This document shows positions 8,124 through 16,995 of a stretch of DNA of 35,777 bases, one piece after another (within the stretch, counting starts at the first letter, position 1; the number at the start of each line of letters is the position of its first letter). Source of the DNA: Legionellales bacterium RIFCSPHIGHO2_12_FULL_37_14 (GTDB taxonomy: Bacteria; Pseudomonadota; Gammaproteobacteria; Legionellales; Legionellaceae). The DNA is taken from positions 20,371-56,147 of the forward strand of contig MHBC01000039.1 of assembly GCA_001804735.1 (NCBI GenBank). The letters run 5' to 3'. The position numbers and the translations under genes are program-made. Below the pieces are notes generated by a model that was given only the letters and a program-made list of their open reading frames with translations, searched no databases and was not told where the DNA came from.

Positions 8124-9304
8124 ATCGTGACGCAAAAACAGTCTTGATTGCTATACCTGTATTGTTGATTGGCGGGACAGAAATACAAACCTTATCAGTT
8201 GCAAAGGCGCTGATTTCAGGTGGATATCGCGTTATCGTATGCTGTTATCATGAGTACGATCAAACGATGGTTGATCAATTTGCCGCGACTGGTGCGAAGA
8301 TTAATCTTTTGAGGATGAGGCGAGACGATACTTTTTTTGGATTACTCAGGTTAACCTTGCGTTTGGTAAGCTTATTTGGTAGCTTGAAGCCTGATGTCAT
8401 TCATGTTCAGTATATTTCTCCTGGTCTCATTTCCATTCTATCAGCTAGATTAGCAATGGTACCTATTGTGTTTGCTACAGTTCATATTGCGGGCAGTTTG
8501 GTTTATGGAATAAAGGCAAAACTCATGCTGCGTTTTGCAGCGAAGCTATGTTCAGCCTTTATTTGCGTCTCTAAAGGTGTTGAAGATTTTTGGTTTGGGA
8601 GTAGTGCGGTTTTTGATGCGAACAAGCATCCAAAACGCCGCACCCATTTTACGATATATAACGCCGTGGATCCCGCTAGTATAGCTTGGGAGAGCACAAA
8701 GGATGTATATAATTTGCGACATGCTTTAGCATTGCAAGGGCGCTTGGTGATTGGGATAGTCGGGCGTCTAGCGGTACAAAAAGGTCATACCATATTACTT
8801 GATGCGCTGGCAGAGATAAAGAAAAAGGTTTCGAATGTTATCCTGATTGTAATTGGGGATGGGCCAGAGCGCGAAATTTTGCAGCGTAAGGCTGCAAGAC
8901 TCGCGCTGACTGATAGTATTTTGTGGCTTGGTGCGCAAGCACAACAGGACGTTTTTCGCTATTATCAGGTGATGAATATATTGGTTATGCCATCGTTATA
9001 TGAGGGGTTTGGTTTGACTGCGATAGAGGCGATGGCGTTTGGACTTCCAGTGGTGGGCTCCAATGTTGCGGGTTTATCGGAAGTTATTGAGCATGAAAAA
9101 TCCGGCTTGCTGGTTAGGCCTGGGGATGCTGATGAACTTAAAATAGCTTTACTTCGACTGATTAATGACAAAGAGTTGATACCGAAATTCGGTGCTTATG
9201 GAAAGCTGCGAGTTGACGCTTATTTTTCACTCCAAGCTTTTGAGCAGAGCATGCATGCGATGTATCGTTGCTATGTAGGGGGTGTGTGTGATCCATGCCA
9301 GTAA
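8120..9304 (+). CDS. Family 4 glycosyltransferase
   Basis: A 394-residue GT-B enzyme. I prefer GTG 8120: it gives a 4-nt GTGA overlap with the previous stop and is preceded by the purine-rich GGAAAGAAAGG. An ATG at 8099 in frame would overlap by 25 nt and has no clear ribosome site. The N-domain begins V-L-I-A-I-P-V-L-L-I-G-G-T-E, with P-D-V-I-H-V-Q-Y in the middle. The C-domain shows I-V-G-R-L-A-V-Q-K-G, G-D-G-P-E-R and the E-x7-E motif Y-E-G-F-G-L-T-A-I-E-A-M-A-F-G-L-P-V-V, all typical of GT4. A retaining transferase acting on the lipid-linked oligosaccharide in the cytoplasm is expected; substrate unknown. Confidence 0.91.
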   Translation: MNRDAKTVLIAIPVLLIGGTEIQTLSVAKALISGGYRVIVCCYHEYDQTMVDQFAATGAKINLLRMRRDDTFFGLLRLTLRLVSLFGSLKPDVIHVQYISPGLISILSARLAMVPIVFATVHIAGSLVYGIKAKLMLRFAAKLCSAFICVSKGVEDFWFGSSAVFDANKHPKRRTHFTIYNAVDPASIAWESTKDVYNLRHALALQGRLVIGIVGRLAVQKGHTILLDALAEIKKKVSNVILIVIGDGPEREILQRKAARLALTDSILWLGAQAQQDVFRYYQVMNILVMPSLYEGFGLTAIEAMAFGLPVVGSNVAGLSEVIEHEKSGLLVRPGDADELKIALLRLINDKELIPKFGAYGKLRVDAYFSLQAFEQSMHAMYRCYVGGVCDPCQ

Positions 9305-10523
9305 CACTGCATCGCAAGCTTACCTTCAGCGATCTTATCTAAAACAGCCTCTATTTATCAATGCCATTATTTTTTTTACATTGGCTGCTGGGTTGATCCC
9401 TGGCAGTTTTTTGGGGTTTCAGACTGCTGGGTTTTGCTGGGTGATCCCCTGTATTTTGTCAGCGCTTGTTTTGGTTAGGCGATTACCGATGCTCACTTTC
9501 CCATTTAAGCTATGGTTGCCTTGGATTTTGTTGTTAGGCTTTCATTTAATATTGGATGATAAGTCTACCATTGAGTCTACTGTGGATCCATTGCACAGAG
9601 TCTTGCAGATACTTACTCCTATCTTGGTTGGGATGGCCAGTTCTACTTATCGTCCAACGAGAGAAGCTATTAGTCGTTTTATTGCTTTATTAAGAATGGC
9701 ATCCTATTTTTTCATAATGGGGTCAATATGGTTGAGCTTTGAGGAAATACGTGCAAATACGCCAACGGGGCTTGCGACCCAGTCGATCACCGCTTTATTG
9801 CTAGCAGTCGTCTTTGTCAATCGATATTTATTCTTTAAAGAATTCAGCTATTTAATATCAAGCGTGATGATGATGATGCTCCCTTTGCTTGCCATTACGC
9901 GTACGGTACTCGCAGTGATGTTAATCGTATTTCCTACGGCGTTTGCGCCTCTATCTTTGATAAAAAGGGTAGTTGCCATAACAATCATGAGTTTATTGGG
10001 TGTGTGTGTTTTTTATTTACCACAGATCCAGCATAAAATGTTTTATTCAGGTCAGGGTGCGCTGACAGATATTTTTGTGAAAGATGATTTTGCAACTACT
10101 GGACGTATCTGGTTGTGGGGGTTCCTTTTTGCAGAAGCTCAAAAGAAGCATTTGGTTGGACATGGCGTAGGAGAGGCTGAAAGTGTCACCTATCGCTTGA
10201 CTAGGTTGGCTTATCCACACAATGATTGGTTGTTAACTTATTACGATCTTGGTTTATTGGGAGTAGCTATCTTTCTCTTGTGTAATGTTATGATGATCAA
10301 ACATGGATATACTGCTTCAAAGCGAGCTAACGAGAAGGAGGTCAAGTTTCTATTTTGCGCTGGAATTTCCACATTTTTACCATTTATGTTAGTCATGTGG
10401 ACGGATAATATCATGGTCTATAGTTCTTTTTTTGGAAATTTGCAATATTGTTTGTTGGGATTAGCTTATGGTGCTCTCAGGTATGAGGCCAGCCCCACTC
10501 TCGATGATATCTCTGTAGAATGA
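9282..10523 (+). CDS. O-antigen polymerase/ligase family membrane protein (Wzy/WaaL-like)
   Basis: 413 residues with about ten hydrophobic segments and a larger central periplasmic-type loop (roughly residues 255-300). The loop and following segment carry T-T-G-R-I-W-L-W near residue 270, G-H-G-V-G-E near 290 and Y-P-H-N-D-W-L near 308, the R...G-x-G...x-H-N-x-x-L pattern of the Wzy_C (O-antigen ligase/polymerase) superfamily. Its place inside a transferase operon, next to Wza/Wzc-type export genes, favours polymerase (Wzy) over lipid A-core ligase, but sequence alone cannot separate them. GTG 9282 overlaps the upstream gene by 23 nt; GTG 9288 is an alternative. The stop overlaps the next ATG (10520-10523). 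Confidence 0.82.
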   Translation: MCVIHASNTASQAYLQRSYLKQPLFINAIIFFTLAAGLIPGSFLGFQTAGFCWVIPCILSALVLVRRLPMLTFPFKLWLPWILLLGFHLILDDKSTIESTVDPLHRVLQILTPILVGMASSTYRPTREAISRFIALLRMASYFFIMGSIWLSFEEIRANTPTGLATQSITALLLAVVFVNRYLFFKEFSYLISSVMMMMLPLLAITRTVLAVMLIVFPTAFAPLSLIKRVVAITIMSLLGVCVFYLPQIQHKMFYSGQGALTDIFVKDDFATTGRIWLWGFLFAEAQKKHLVGHGVGEAESVTYRLTRLAYPHNDWLLTYYDLGLLGVAIFLLCNVMMIKHGYTASKRANEKEVKFLFCAGISTFLPFMLVMWTDNIMVYSSFFGNLQYCLLGLAYGALRYEASPTLDDISVE

Positions 10524-11734
10524 AAATCCTCTGCGTTCACCATTATTATGGTTCAGAGTCGCCCAGCGGGGAGAATAAGGTATTTGATTTAGAAGTCCAG
10601 TTGTTACGATCACATGGGCATCATGTGATTGAGTATACGCGCCATAGTGATGAAATTAGGAAGCAAGGCGTACGTGGTGCATTAAAAGGAGGCGCGAGTG
10701 TCCCGTGGAATCCTTTTATACTGCGACAGGTTCGAAAATTGATAGAAAAAGAACAACCTGAGGTTATGCATGTTCATAATACGTTTCCATTGATTTCTCC
10801 TGCAATCTTTTATGCGGTCAATACCACAATTCCTACAGCCACAGTCCTGACGTTACATAATTACAGATTGTTTTGTGCGAAAGCGCTTTTAATGCGTTAC
10901 GATCAATCATGTACTTCTTGTCTTGATAGTGCGAGCGTTAAGCCAGCCATCAAATATGGTTGTTACCGTGATAGTCGTCTAGCAACACTGCCATTGGCGC
11001 TATCAATCGCTCTGCATCGGAGACTTAATACTTGGAAAAATAAGATAGATGCTTTTATTTCATTGACGGAGTTTCAACGTGGCATGATGATAAGGGCAGG
11101 TTTGGCTGCAGAAACAATCTATGTTAAACCCCATTTTTATCCTGATCCGCCAGCACCAATTGAGTGGGATGCTCGGGAGAATAAGGCCATATTTATTGGT
11201 AGACTTGGATCTGAAAAAGGCGTCCGGCTCTTATTGGAAGCTTGGCAGATGTGGGGATCTGATGCATTAGATCTTGATATCATTGGCTCTGGAGCTGAGG
11301 AAGACACACTCAGAAAAACAGTACTGGCATTAGGACTGCATTATAAAATAAAATTTCTAGGGCAGTTGTCCTTTCAAGACACACAAAATCGTCTGCAACA
11401 AGCAAAGATGTTGCTATTGCCTTCTCTCTCTTTTGAGGGGTTTCCTATGGTGATTCGTGAAGCATTTGCATTAGGGGTACCTGTCATTGCATCTAGATTA
11501 GGAGCGATGACTTGTTTGGTGAATGAGAAAAAAAATGGGTTTTTATTTGCAACTGGTGATGTGCAGGCATTGCTCCATGTATTGAAGCAGGCATGGATGG
11601 ACGAAGGCAATTTAGAAAAAATGGGAAGAGCTGCGAGAAATAGTTTTGAAAGCCAGTATACTGCTGAAGCAAATTACAATAGACTGATGGATATTTATAG
11701 CGCTGCAAGTTCGGTCAAACGACAAAGAATGTAG
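10520..11734 (+). CDS. Family 4 glycosyltransferase
   Basis: 404 residues. M-K-I-L-C-V-H-H-Y-Y-G-S-x-x-P-S-G-E-N is the N-domain start seen in a GT4 subgroup, followed by V-M-H-V-H-N-T-F and the C-x-x-C pattern (C-T-S-C near residue 133) that these enzymes carry after T-L-H-N-Y-R. The C-domain has I-G-R-L-G-S-E-K-G, I-G-S-G-A-E-E and F-E-G-F-P-M-V-I-R-E-A-F-A-L-G-V-P-V-I-A (E-x7-E). ATGA overlap with the Wzy-like gene indicates coupled translation. A gap of 57 nt follows before the next gene. Sugar donor unknown. Confidence 0.91.
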   Translation: MKILCVHHYYGSESPSGENKVFDLEVQLLRSHGHHVIEYTRHSDEIRKQGVRGALKGGASVPWNPFILRQVRKLIEKEQPEVMHVHNTFPLISPAIFYAVNTTIPTATVLTLHNYRLFCAKALLMRYDQSCTSCLDSASVKPAIKYGCYRDSRLATLPLALSIALHRRLNTWKNKIDAFISLTEFQRGMMIRAGLAAETIYVKPHFYPDPPAPIEWDARENKAIFIGRLGSEKGVRLLLEAWQMWGSDALDLDIIGSGAEEDTLRKTVLALGLHYKIKFLGQLSFQDTQNRLQQAKMLLLPSLSFEGFPMVIREAFALGVPVIASRLGAMTCLVNEKKNGFLFATGDVQALLHVLKQAWMDEGNLEKMGRAARNSFESQYTAEANYNRLMDIYSAASSVKRQRM

Positions 11735-11791
11735 TGTTTATTTGTAAGACCCCTGTAACTCCTAAGGTAACACGTCATAAAGAGCGTTAAT

Positions 11792-13675
11792 GTGAAAATT
11801 TTATTCATATATAAATTTGGATTTGGTGCGACAGATGCTGATGTACTTTTGATCCCACTGACGCTTGCGAAACTAGGCCATGAAGTGACCTTGGTTGTTA
11901 GAAGTGAAAACACCGGAGAACATTTGCTCCAACATGGGCTACAAGTTGTGTATGTCAAGCCCAATGAGTTTTGGTATCTAGCTTTACGACGGATTGTACT
12001 CCACTTATGCCCAGATATTATTCATGTATTTATACACCTTGGCTGTGGGATTTATCCATTTTTGTTAAGCACGCCGAATAGGCCATTATTTGTTTTAGAC
12101 ATTCGCTCGCCTTTGTTGCGTTACGGGATTTTGAGACAAGCCGTGCGCTTAAAAAATCAAATTGAGGTGATAGGTTATGACGTTATTACAGCACATGCAA
12201 TTGAGTCAGCGTACACTGTGCTAGGAAAACGTCACGCTATTCAATGGATCCCACCTGGTGTAGATTTTGAGTTACTTATTGATCTTACAAAGGAAGCTTA
12301 CTTAAAAGGAGATCCGTTTAAAGCGGTGTATATTGGAAATCTCGATAGAAAAAGGCAGATTAGGCGTTTATTGGAAGCCATTATTTTAGCATCGACTAAG
12401 ATTTCATTGCGATTGGATATATATGGCTCTGGCAATGATGAAGCTAATATCAAAGCACTGCTTGACACGAGAAAAATAAAAAATATTCGATTAATGGGAG
12501 TTATCCCTAGGCGTGAGCTGTTTGATAAGTTAACGCAGTACGACATTGGGATCTCTTACATTCCATCAGATCTATATGAGATGGCTCCACCATTAAAAGC
12601 ACTTGAGTGTTTAGCTTGCGGGCTACCTGTTTTAGCAACTGACACAATTGGTAACAAAATATTTGTACAATCGAAAGTGAATGGCTTGCTTGTCAAAGAG
12701 GATCCTGTTTCCTTTGCAAAAGGTATAGAAGATATGGCCAATGCCTCTTGGTTGAGTAGAGCGCGCCTAAATGCACGATCTTCTATTGAGCAGTTTGATT
12801 GGAAAAATACTGTTACCGATCGCTTGCTTCCCTTGTATGAGAAAGCCTTGAGCGCAAAGAGGAAGAAGTCAGTGAAAAAACAAGTACAACTATCTGATGA
12901 AATTTGTTCAGAATATGTGCTTGGCTATCCAGTCGCTATTGGCACTGTTGACATGCACATATCAAAAATTTGCAGTTGGATTGTTGGTGATGCGAAGGCA
13001 AAATATTTTGTCTGTGCGAATCCTCATTCTTTGGTTGTGGCAGGGACTGATCCATTATTTAGCCAGGCTATTCATCACGCTGATCTTGTTATTCCTGATG
13101 GCACTGGCATTGTTCTCGCCTCGAAACTTTTGCGAGGCGCTATTAGACATCGCATTACGGGAACAGATCTATTTATGAGGCTTAATCAAGTATTGCATGA
13201 ACGTGGAAACATGAGTTGTTTTTTTATAGGGTCGAAACAAGAAATACTTGATAAAATGGTTTCTCGAATGAAAAAAGAATTTCCTTATATCCAGGTTGTC
13301 GGTACATATTCTCCACCTTTTAAGTCAGAGTTTAATCAAGAAGACAATGACATGATGATTGAGATCATTAATCGTGCAAAACCAGATGTGCTCTGGGTGG
13401 GAATGACTGCGCCCAAGCAAGAGAAGTGGATTATGGCTAATCGGTCGAGATTAAATGTCAAATTTATCGGTGCCATTGGTGCTGTTTTTCATTTTTATTC
13501 TGGGCATATCAAACGATCCCATTCTTTTTTTCAACAGCTTGGTCTTGAATGGTTGCAACGACTTTTGCGGGAGCCACATCGATTGTGGCGTAGAACCTTT
13601 ATTTCTTGTCCAGTATTTTTGTATAAGGTCTTGAGACAAAAATATTCTTTAAGAGGCAACTCAAGTGGCAAATAG
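11792..13675 (+). CDS. Fused GT4 - GT26 (WecG/TagA/CpsF) bifunctional glycosyltransferase
   Basis: 627 residues from GTG 11792. Residues about 1-355 form a GT4: M-K-I-L-F-I-Y-K-F-G, P-D-I-I-H-V-F, Y-I-G-N-L-D-R-K-R, and a C-terminal acidic motif (Y-E-M-A-P-P-L-K-A-L-E-C-L-A-C-G-L-P-V). A Lys-rich linker follows (K-R-K-K-S-V-K-K, about 355-362). Residues about 370-610 are a complete WecG/TagA domain: C-A-N-P-H-S, A-D-L-V-I-P-D-G-T-G-I-V, R-I-T-G-T-D, and W-V-G-M-T-A-P-K-Q-E-K-W; this family adds ManNAc(A) to lipid-linked GlcNAc. The N-domain lacks the usual G-G-x-E/x-x loop. The fusion suggests that two consecutive early sugar additions on the lipid carrier are done by one polypeptide. It overlaps galU by 11 nt. 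Confidence 0.9.
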   Translation: MKILFIYKFGFGATDADVLLIPLTLAKLGHEVTLVVRSENTGEHLLQHGLQVVYVKPNEFWYLALRRIVLHLCPDIIHVFIHLGCGIYPFLLSTPNRPLFVLDIRSPLLRYGILRQAVRLKNQIEVIGYDVITAHAIESAYTVLGKRHAIQWIPPGVDFELLIDLTKEAYLKGDPFKAVYIGNLDRKRQIRRLLEAIILASTKISLRLDIYGSGNDEANIKALLDTRKIKNIRLMGVIPRRELFDKLTQYDIGISYIPSDLYEMAPPLKALECLACGLPVLATDTIGNKIFVQSKVNGLLVKEDPVSFAKGIEDMANASWLSRARLNARSSIEQFDWKNTVTDRLLPLYEKALSAKRKKSVKKQVQLSDEICSEYVLGYPVAIGTVDMHISKICSWIVGDAKAKYFVCANPHSLVVAGTDPLFSQAIHHADLVIPDGTGIVLASKLLRGAIRHRITGTDLFMRLNQVLHERGNMSCFFIGSKQEILDKMVSRMKKEFPYIQVVGTYSPPFKSEFNQEDNDMMIEIINRAKPDVLWVGMTAPKQEKWIMANRSRLNVKFIGAIGAVFHFYSGHIKRSHSFFQQLGLEWLQRLLREPHRLWRRTFISCPVFLYKVLRQKYSLRGNSSGK

Positions 13676-14591
13676 TGTCGTTCAAAAAGCAATATTTCCC
13701 GTTGCTGGCCTAGGAACTAGGTTTTTACCGGCCACCAAAGCCTTACCGAAAGAAATGCTACCTATTGTTGACAAGCCATTGATTCAGTATGCTGTTGAAG
13801 AGGCCTACGAGGCCGGCATACGACAAATGATCTTCGTGACAGGCCGATCAAAGCGGGCAGTGGAAGATCATTTTGACACGGCTTATGAACTTGAGGTAGA
13901 GCTAGAAAAGAGCGGCAAACAGCAGCTGCTAGCACTTGTGAATACTGTCAAACCAGCTGATATGCAATGTATTTATGTTAGGCAAGCGCGATCTCTCGGT
14001 CTTGGACATGCTATTTTATGTGCCGAACCCATTATTGGGCATGAACCTGTAGCTGTTTTGTTAGCAGATGATTTGATGCAGGGGAGCCCATGTGTCCTGA
14101 AACAATTAATGGATGTATATGCTGTGCATCAATCATCGGTTATTGCAGTACAACCAGTTCCCCGCGCTGAGACGATGCACTATGGTATCGTGACTGGGCA
14201 ATATATTGCTGATAGAGTAATTGAGATAGATAAGATGATTGAAAAGCCTTATCCTGATGAGGCGCCTAGCACCATTGGCATTGCAGGGCGTTATATTTTA
14301 ACCCCTGTTGTTTTTAGCAAGCTTAGAATGCTGCGCGCTGGTTTTGGAGGAGAGATCCAACTGACAGATGCAATTGCCGAGGTATTACAGGATGAAAAGG
14401 TATTGGCTTATCAATTTGAAGGCACTCGCTACGATTGTGGTACGAAGCTTGGATTTCTTCAGGCGACGGTCGATGTTGCAGAAAAACATCGAGAGGTGGG
14501 ATCCTTATTTTCTTCTTGGCTACAAAATAAAGAGACGATGACGGAACAAAATGATGCGATTACAAAGCATGCTGCAATCTTTACAGAGTAA
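13665..14591 (+). CDS. galU: UTP-glucose-1-phosphate uridylyltransferase
   Basis: A 308-residue enzyme making UDP-glucose from UTP and glucose-1-phosphate. GTG 13665, 11 nt inside the previous gene and preceded by AAGAGG, gives the family N-terminus. A-I-F-P-V-A-G-L-G-T-R-F-L-P-A-T-K (about residues 9-25) is the nucleotidyl-transfer loop, with K-E-M-L-P-I-V-D-K-P just after. Other conserved parts are A-D-D-L (near 130), V-I-E-K-P and G-R-Y-I-L-T-P, and G-G-E-I-Q-L-T-D-A-I. All key residues seem intact. UDP-glucose would serve the GTs of this locus and may also feed the general cell pool. Confidence 0.96.
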   Translation: MANSVVQKAIFPVAGLGTRFLPATKALPKEMLPIVDKPLIQYAVEEAYEAGIRQMIFVTGRSKRAVEDHFDTAYELEVELEKSGKQQLLALVNTVKPADMQCIYVRQARSLGLGHAILCAEPIIGHEPVAVLLADDLMQGSPCVLKQLMDVYAVHQSSVIAVQPVPRAETMHYGIVTGQYIADRVIEIDKMIEKPYPDEAPSTIGIAGRYILTPVVFSKLRMLRAGFGGEIQLTDAIAEVLQDEKVLAYQFEGTRYDCGTKLGFLQATVDVAEKHREVGSLFSSWLQNKETMTEQNDAITKHAAIFTE

Positions 14592-15573
14592 TCCAAAACG
14601 TTGGCTAGTGACAGGAGTTGCTGGGTTTATTGGTTCCCACTTGTTGGAATTTCTTCTAAAAAACAACCAATATGTTGTTGGGGTAGATAATTTTTCTACA
14701 GGTTATGAAGCCAATTTAGAAGAAATTCGTTTTATTGTTGGCGATGAAAAATGGCAAAACTTTTTTTTTATGCAAGGGGATATTCGCGATTTTCCAATGT
14801 GTCGTGCGGCATGTGAAGGGGTTAACTATGTTTTACACCAGGCTGCTTTAGGATCAGTACTGTACTCCTTAAATGATCCTATAACCACTAACGCAGTCAA
14901 TGTAAATGGTTTTCTTAATATGCTGGTTGCGGCACGGGAGGCGAACGTTGAAAGTTTTACTTATGCAAGCTCTAGTGCTGTTTATGGTGATGGAGAAGCG
15001 AATGCTCCAAACTCAGAAGAATGCCTTGGCTGTCTATTATCACCCTATGCAGTGACAAAATATGCCAACGAATTATATGCACACGCTTTTGCGAGAGTAT
15101 ATGGATTCAATAGTATAGGCCTGCGTTATTTTAATGTGTTTGGTCCACGCCAAGATAGTCATGGTGCGTATGTTGCGGTCATTCCTATATGGATAACTGC
15201 GATGATTCAGCAAAAAGATATCTATATTTATGGAGATGGAACAGCCAGTAGGGATTTTTGTTACATTGATAATGTTGTACAAGCAAATATATTGGCCGCA
15301 ACAGCAGAGAATTCTGCTAAAAATCATGTCTATAACATTGCAGTACAAGAGTCTACTAATTTAACCCGCCTCTTTGATTACTTAAAAGAGGCGATTGCTT
15401 CATATGGTAAATATTATCATCGATCGCCAATTCATCAAGAGCATCGAGCGGGTGATATCAAGTATTCTTTGGGAGATATTCGTAAAGCTAGGATGTATTT
15501 GGGTTATAATCCACAGTATACTGTGCAGTTAGGGATAATACAGGCCATGTCATGGTATACCAGTAAATTATGA
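14551..15573 (+). CDS. wbpP: UDP-N-acetylglucosamine 4-epimerase (WbpP/Gne type)
   Basis: A 340-residue short-chain dehydrogenase/reductase. The NAD-binding motif T-G-V-A-G-F-I-G-S-H lies near residues 21-30, D-N-F-S-T-G just after, L-H-Q-A-A-L-G-S-V in the middle, and the catalytic pair is Y-x-x-x-K in S-P-Y-A-V-T-K-Y (near residue 170). G-L-R-Y-F-N-V-F-G-P-R-Q-D and S-R-D-F-C-Y-I-D-N-V are the substrate-binding parts. The whole length matches WbpP of Pseudomonas, which interconverts UDP-GlcNAc and UDP-GalNAc (and the uronic acid forms). The start at 14551 overlaps galU by 41 nt and matches the short helical N-terminus of WbpP; ATG 14569 is an alternative. It supplies N-acetylgalactosamine-type donor for the repeat unit. 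Confidence 0.9.
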   Translation: MMRLQSMLQSLQSNPKRWLVTGVAGFIGSHLLEFLLKNNQYVVGVDNFSTGYEANLEEIRFIVGDEKWQNFFFMQGDIRDFPMCRAACEGVNYVLHQAALGSVLYSLNDPITTNAVNVNGFLNMLVAAREANVESFTYASSSAVYGDGEANAPNSEECLGCLLSPYAVTKYANELYAHAFARVYGFNSIGLRYFNVFGPRQDSHGAYVAVIPIWITAMIQQKDIYIYGDGTASRDFCYIDNVVQANILAATAENSAKNHVYNIAVQESTNLTRLFDYLKEAIASYGKYYHRSPIHQEHRAGDIKYSLGDIRKARMYLGYNPQYTVQLGIIQAMSWYTSKL

Positions 15574-15609
15574 GAAGCCTATGGTGTTCTGTTGATGGAG
15601 TGACGGACT

Positions 15610-16701
15610 ATGGATCTATGGATACAGCTTATTAATAGTTCTTTTTTCACGTTTATATTTTCTTCAATGTTGACTATTTTGCTATTGGTTTGGCTTTCTA
15701 AAGTTGGCGTTAAAATAGGTTTGGTTGATTATCCTGGAGGTCGGAAAAAACACAAACAACATGTCCCGTTGGTGGGTGGTCTTGGGATCTTTGGTAGTAT
15801 TAGTATCCTGTTTTTACCCTTCGCTTTCACTAACAAAACGTACTTTTGGTACTGGATGGCCAGTTTTATTTTGGTTTGTGTGTGTATTTTGGATGATAAA
15901 AAAACACTATCTTCTAAAGTCCGGCTATTAGTGCAATTTGGCGCTTCATTACTAGTGATTACAATCGGTGATATGCGACTCAGCAGCCTCGGCAATCTGT
16001 GGGGACATACACCAGTCTTGCTAGGGTTACTTAGTATTCCTTTCACAAGTTTCTCCGTCATAGGCATTACCAATGCAGTGAATATGATGGATGGCGTGGA
16101 TGGATTAACTGCTGCCGTGAGCAGTGTTGAGTTTTTAGTGTTGTTTTTGTTGGCAGTTCATATTGGTGCGAACCAAGAGGCACTGCTTATACTTGCTTTT
16201 CTTGGAGCGACTTCCTCATTTCTTTTATTTAATTTTCCTAGTCAGTTTACCGAAAAACGAAAATTATTTCTTGGGGATTCAGGTAGTATGTTACTTGGCT
16301 TCACATTGTCTTGCATGTGTATCATGCTCACTAAAATGCCCAATAGTTATCCCCCTATCTTGATGGTGTGGATTATGGCTTTACCTATTATGGACACTCT
16401 CTATTTAATTCTTAACCGAAAAGCACGTGGTGTGTCTGCATTTCAAGCTGATCGAAGACATATACATCATATATTGTTGTTGTTACATTACACACCACGG
16501 CAGACTACGTTGATTTTAACGAGTACTTCTTGCATGATAAGTGCGATCGGGATCATATTGTACTTCAATGACACACCTGATGACGTGCTGTTTTATGGGT
16601 TTTTAATGCTGCTTATTTTGTACTCAATGCTAGTGTATGGGCTTAAAAAACATGTTATCGCGCGAAGTATCTCACTTTTCACACCACGGCATATTTTTTA
16701 A
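15610..16701 (+). CDS. wecA: WecA-like polyprenyl-phosphate N-acetylhexosamine-1-phosphate transferase
   Basis: 363 residues with about ten membrane segments, a member of the MraY/WecA family that starts polymer synthesis by moving a sugar-1-phosphate from UDP-HexNAc to undecaprenyl phosphate. Motifs: C-I-L-D-D-K-K-T (catalytic Asp pair, near residue 95), N-A-V-N-M-M-D-G-V-D-G-L (near 155), F-L-G-D-S-G-S-M-L-L-G (near 221) and D-R-R-H-I-H-H (near 285), the H-I-H-H of bacterial WecA/WbpL/TagO. ATG 15610 is preceded by GATGGAG at suitable distance. With the GT26 domain upstream this gives a plausible first-two-sugar assembly line. WbpL-like specificity (QuiNAc/FucNAc) cannot be excluded. Confidence 0.88.
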   Translation: MDLWIQLINSSFFTFIFSSMLTILLLVWLSKVGVKIGLVDYPGGRKKHKQHVPLVGGLGIFGSISILFLPFAFTNKTYFWYWMASFILVCVCILDDKKTLSSKVRLLVQFGASLLVITIGDMRLSSLGNLWGHTPVLLGLLSIPFTSFSVIGITNAVNMMDGVDGLTAAVSSVEFLVLFLLAVHIGANQEALLILAFLGATSSFLLFNFPSQFTEKRKLFLGDSGSMLLGFTLSCMCIMLTKMPNSYPPILMVWIMALPIMDTLYLILNRKARGVSAFQADRRHIHHILLLLHYTPRQTTLILTSTSCMISAIGIILYFNDTPDDVLFYGFLMLLILYSMLVYGLKKHVIARSISLFTPRHIF

Positions 16702-16719
16702 GACGAGAGTATATATTCT

Positions 16720-16989
16720 ATGTTGTGGAGTAACATTGTGCATAAATTGCTTATGATTGTTGGCCTTGGTTTATTTTTTACGAATAATGCCTATGCATAT
16801 TTAGATTATGGTACGGGTAGTTTGCTTATCCAAGCAGCAGTTTCCTTTTTTGGTATCATGGTGATGTATCTTGTTAGCTTCAGATTATTTTTGCTCTCTC
16901 TTTGTAAACGCGCTTGGATGCATTTTAAGAAAAAATCATCATATACCACAAAGACAAATCGCGATTTATCATCTGCGGGTAAAGACTGA
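16720..16989 (+). CDS. Small membrane protein with D-Y-G-T-G-S motif
   Basis: 89 residues: a cleavable-looking signal peptide (A-Y-A at about residues 24-26), then Y-L-D-Y-G-T-G-S-L-L-I-Q, one hydrophobic helix (about 37-58) and a basic, Ser/Thr-rich tail. Small proteins with Y-x-D-P-G-T-G-S after a signal peptide and one transmembrane helix recur in polysaccharide loci, often beside NoeA-like methyltransferases and sulfatase-fold proteins; this is from memory of genomic context and no function is established. Here the usual Pro is Tyr. It sits 18 nt after the WecA-like gene and 6 nt before the methyltransferase, forming the first gene of a three-gene cassette. The function is unknown; a membrane scaffold for the other two is one possibility. 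Confidence 0.75.
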   Translation: MLWSNIVHKLLMIVGLGLFFTNNAYAYLDYGTGSLLIQAAVSFFGIMVMYLVSFRLFLLSLCKRAWMHFKKKSSYTTKTNRDLSSAGKD

Positions 16990-16995
16990 GATGAA

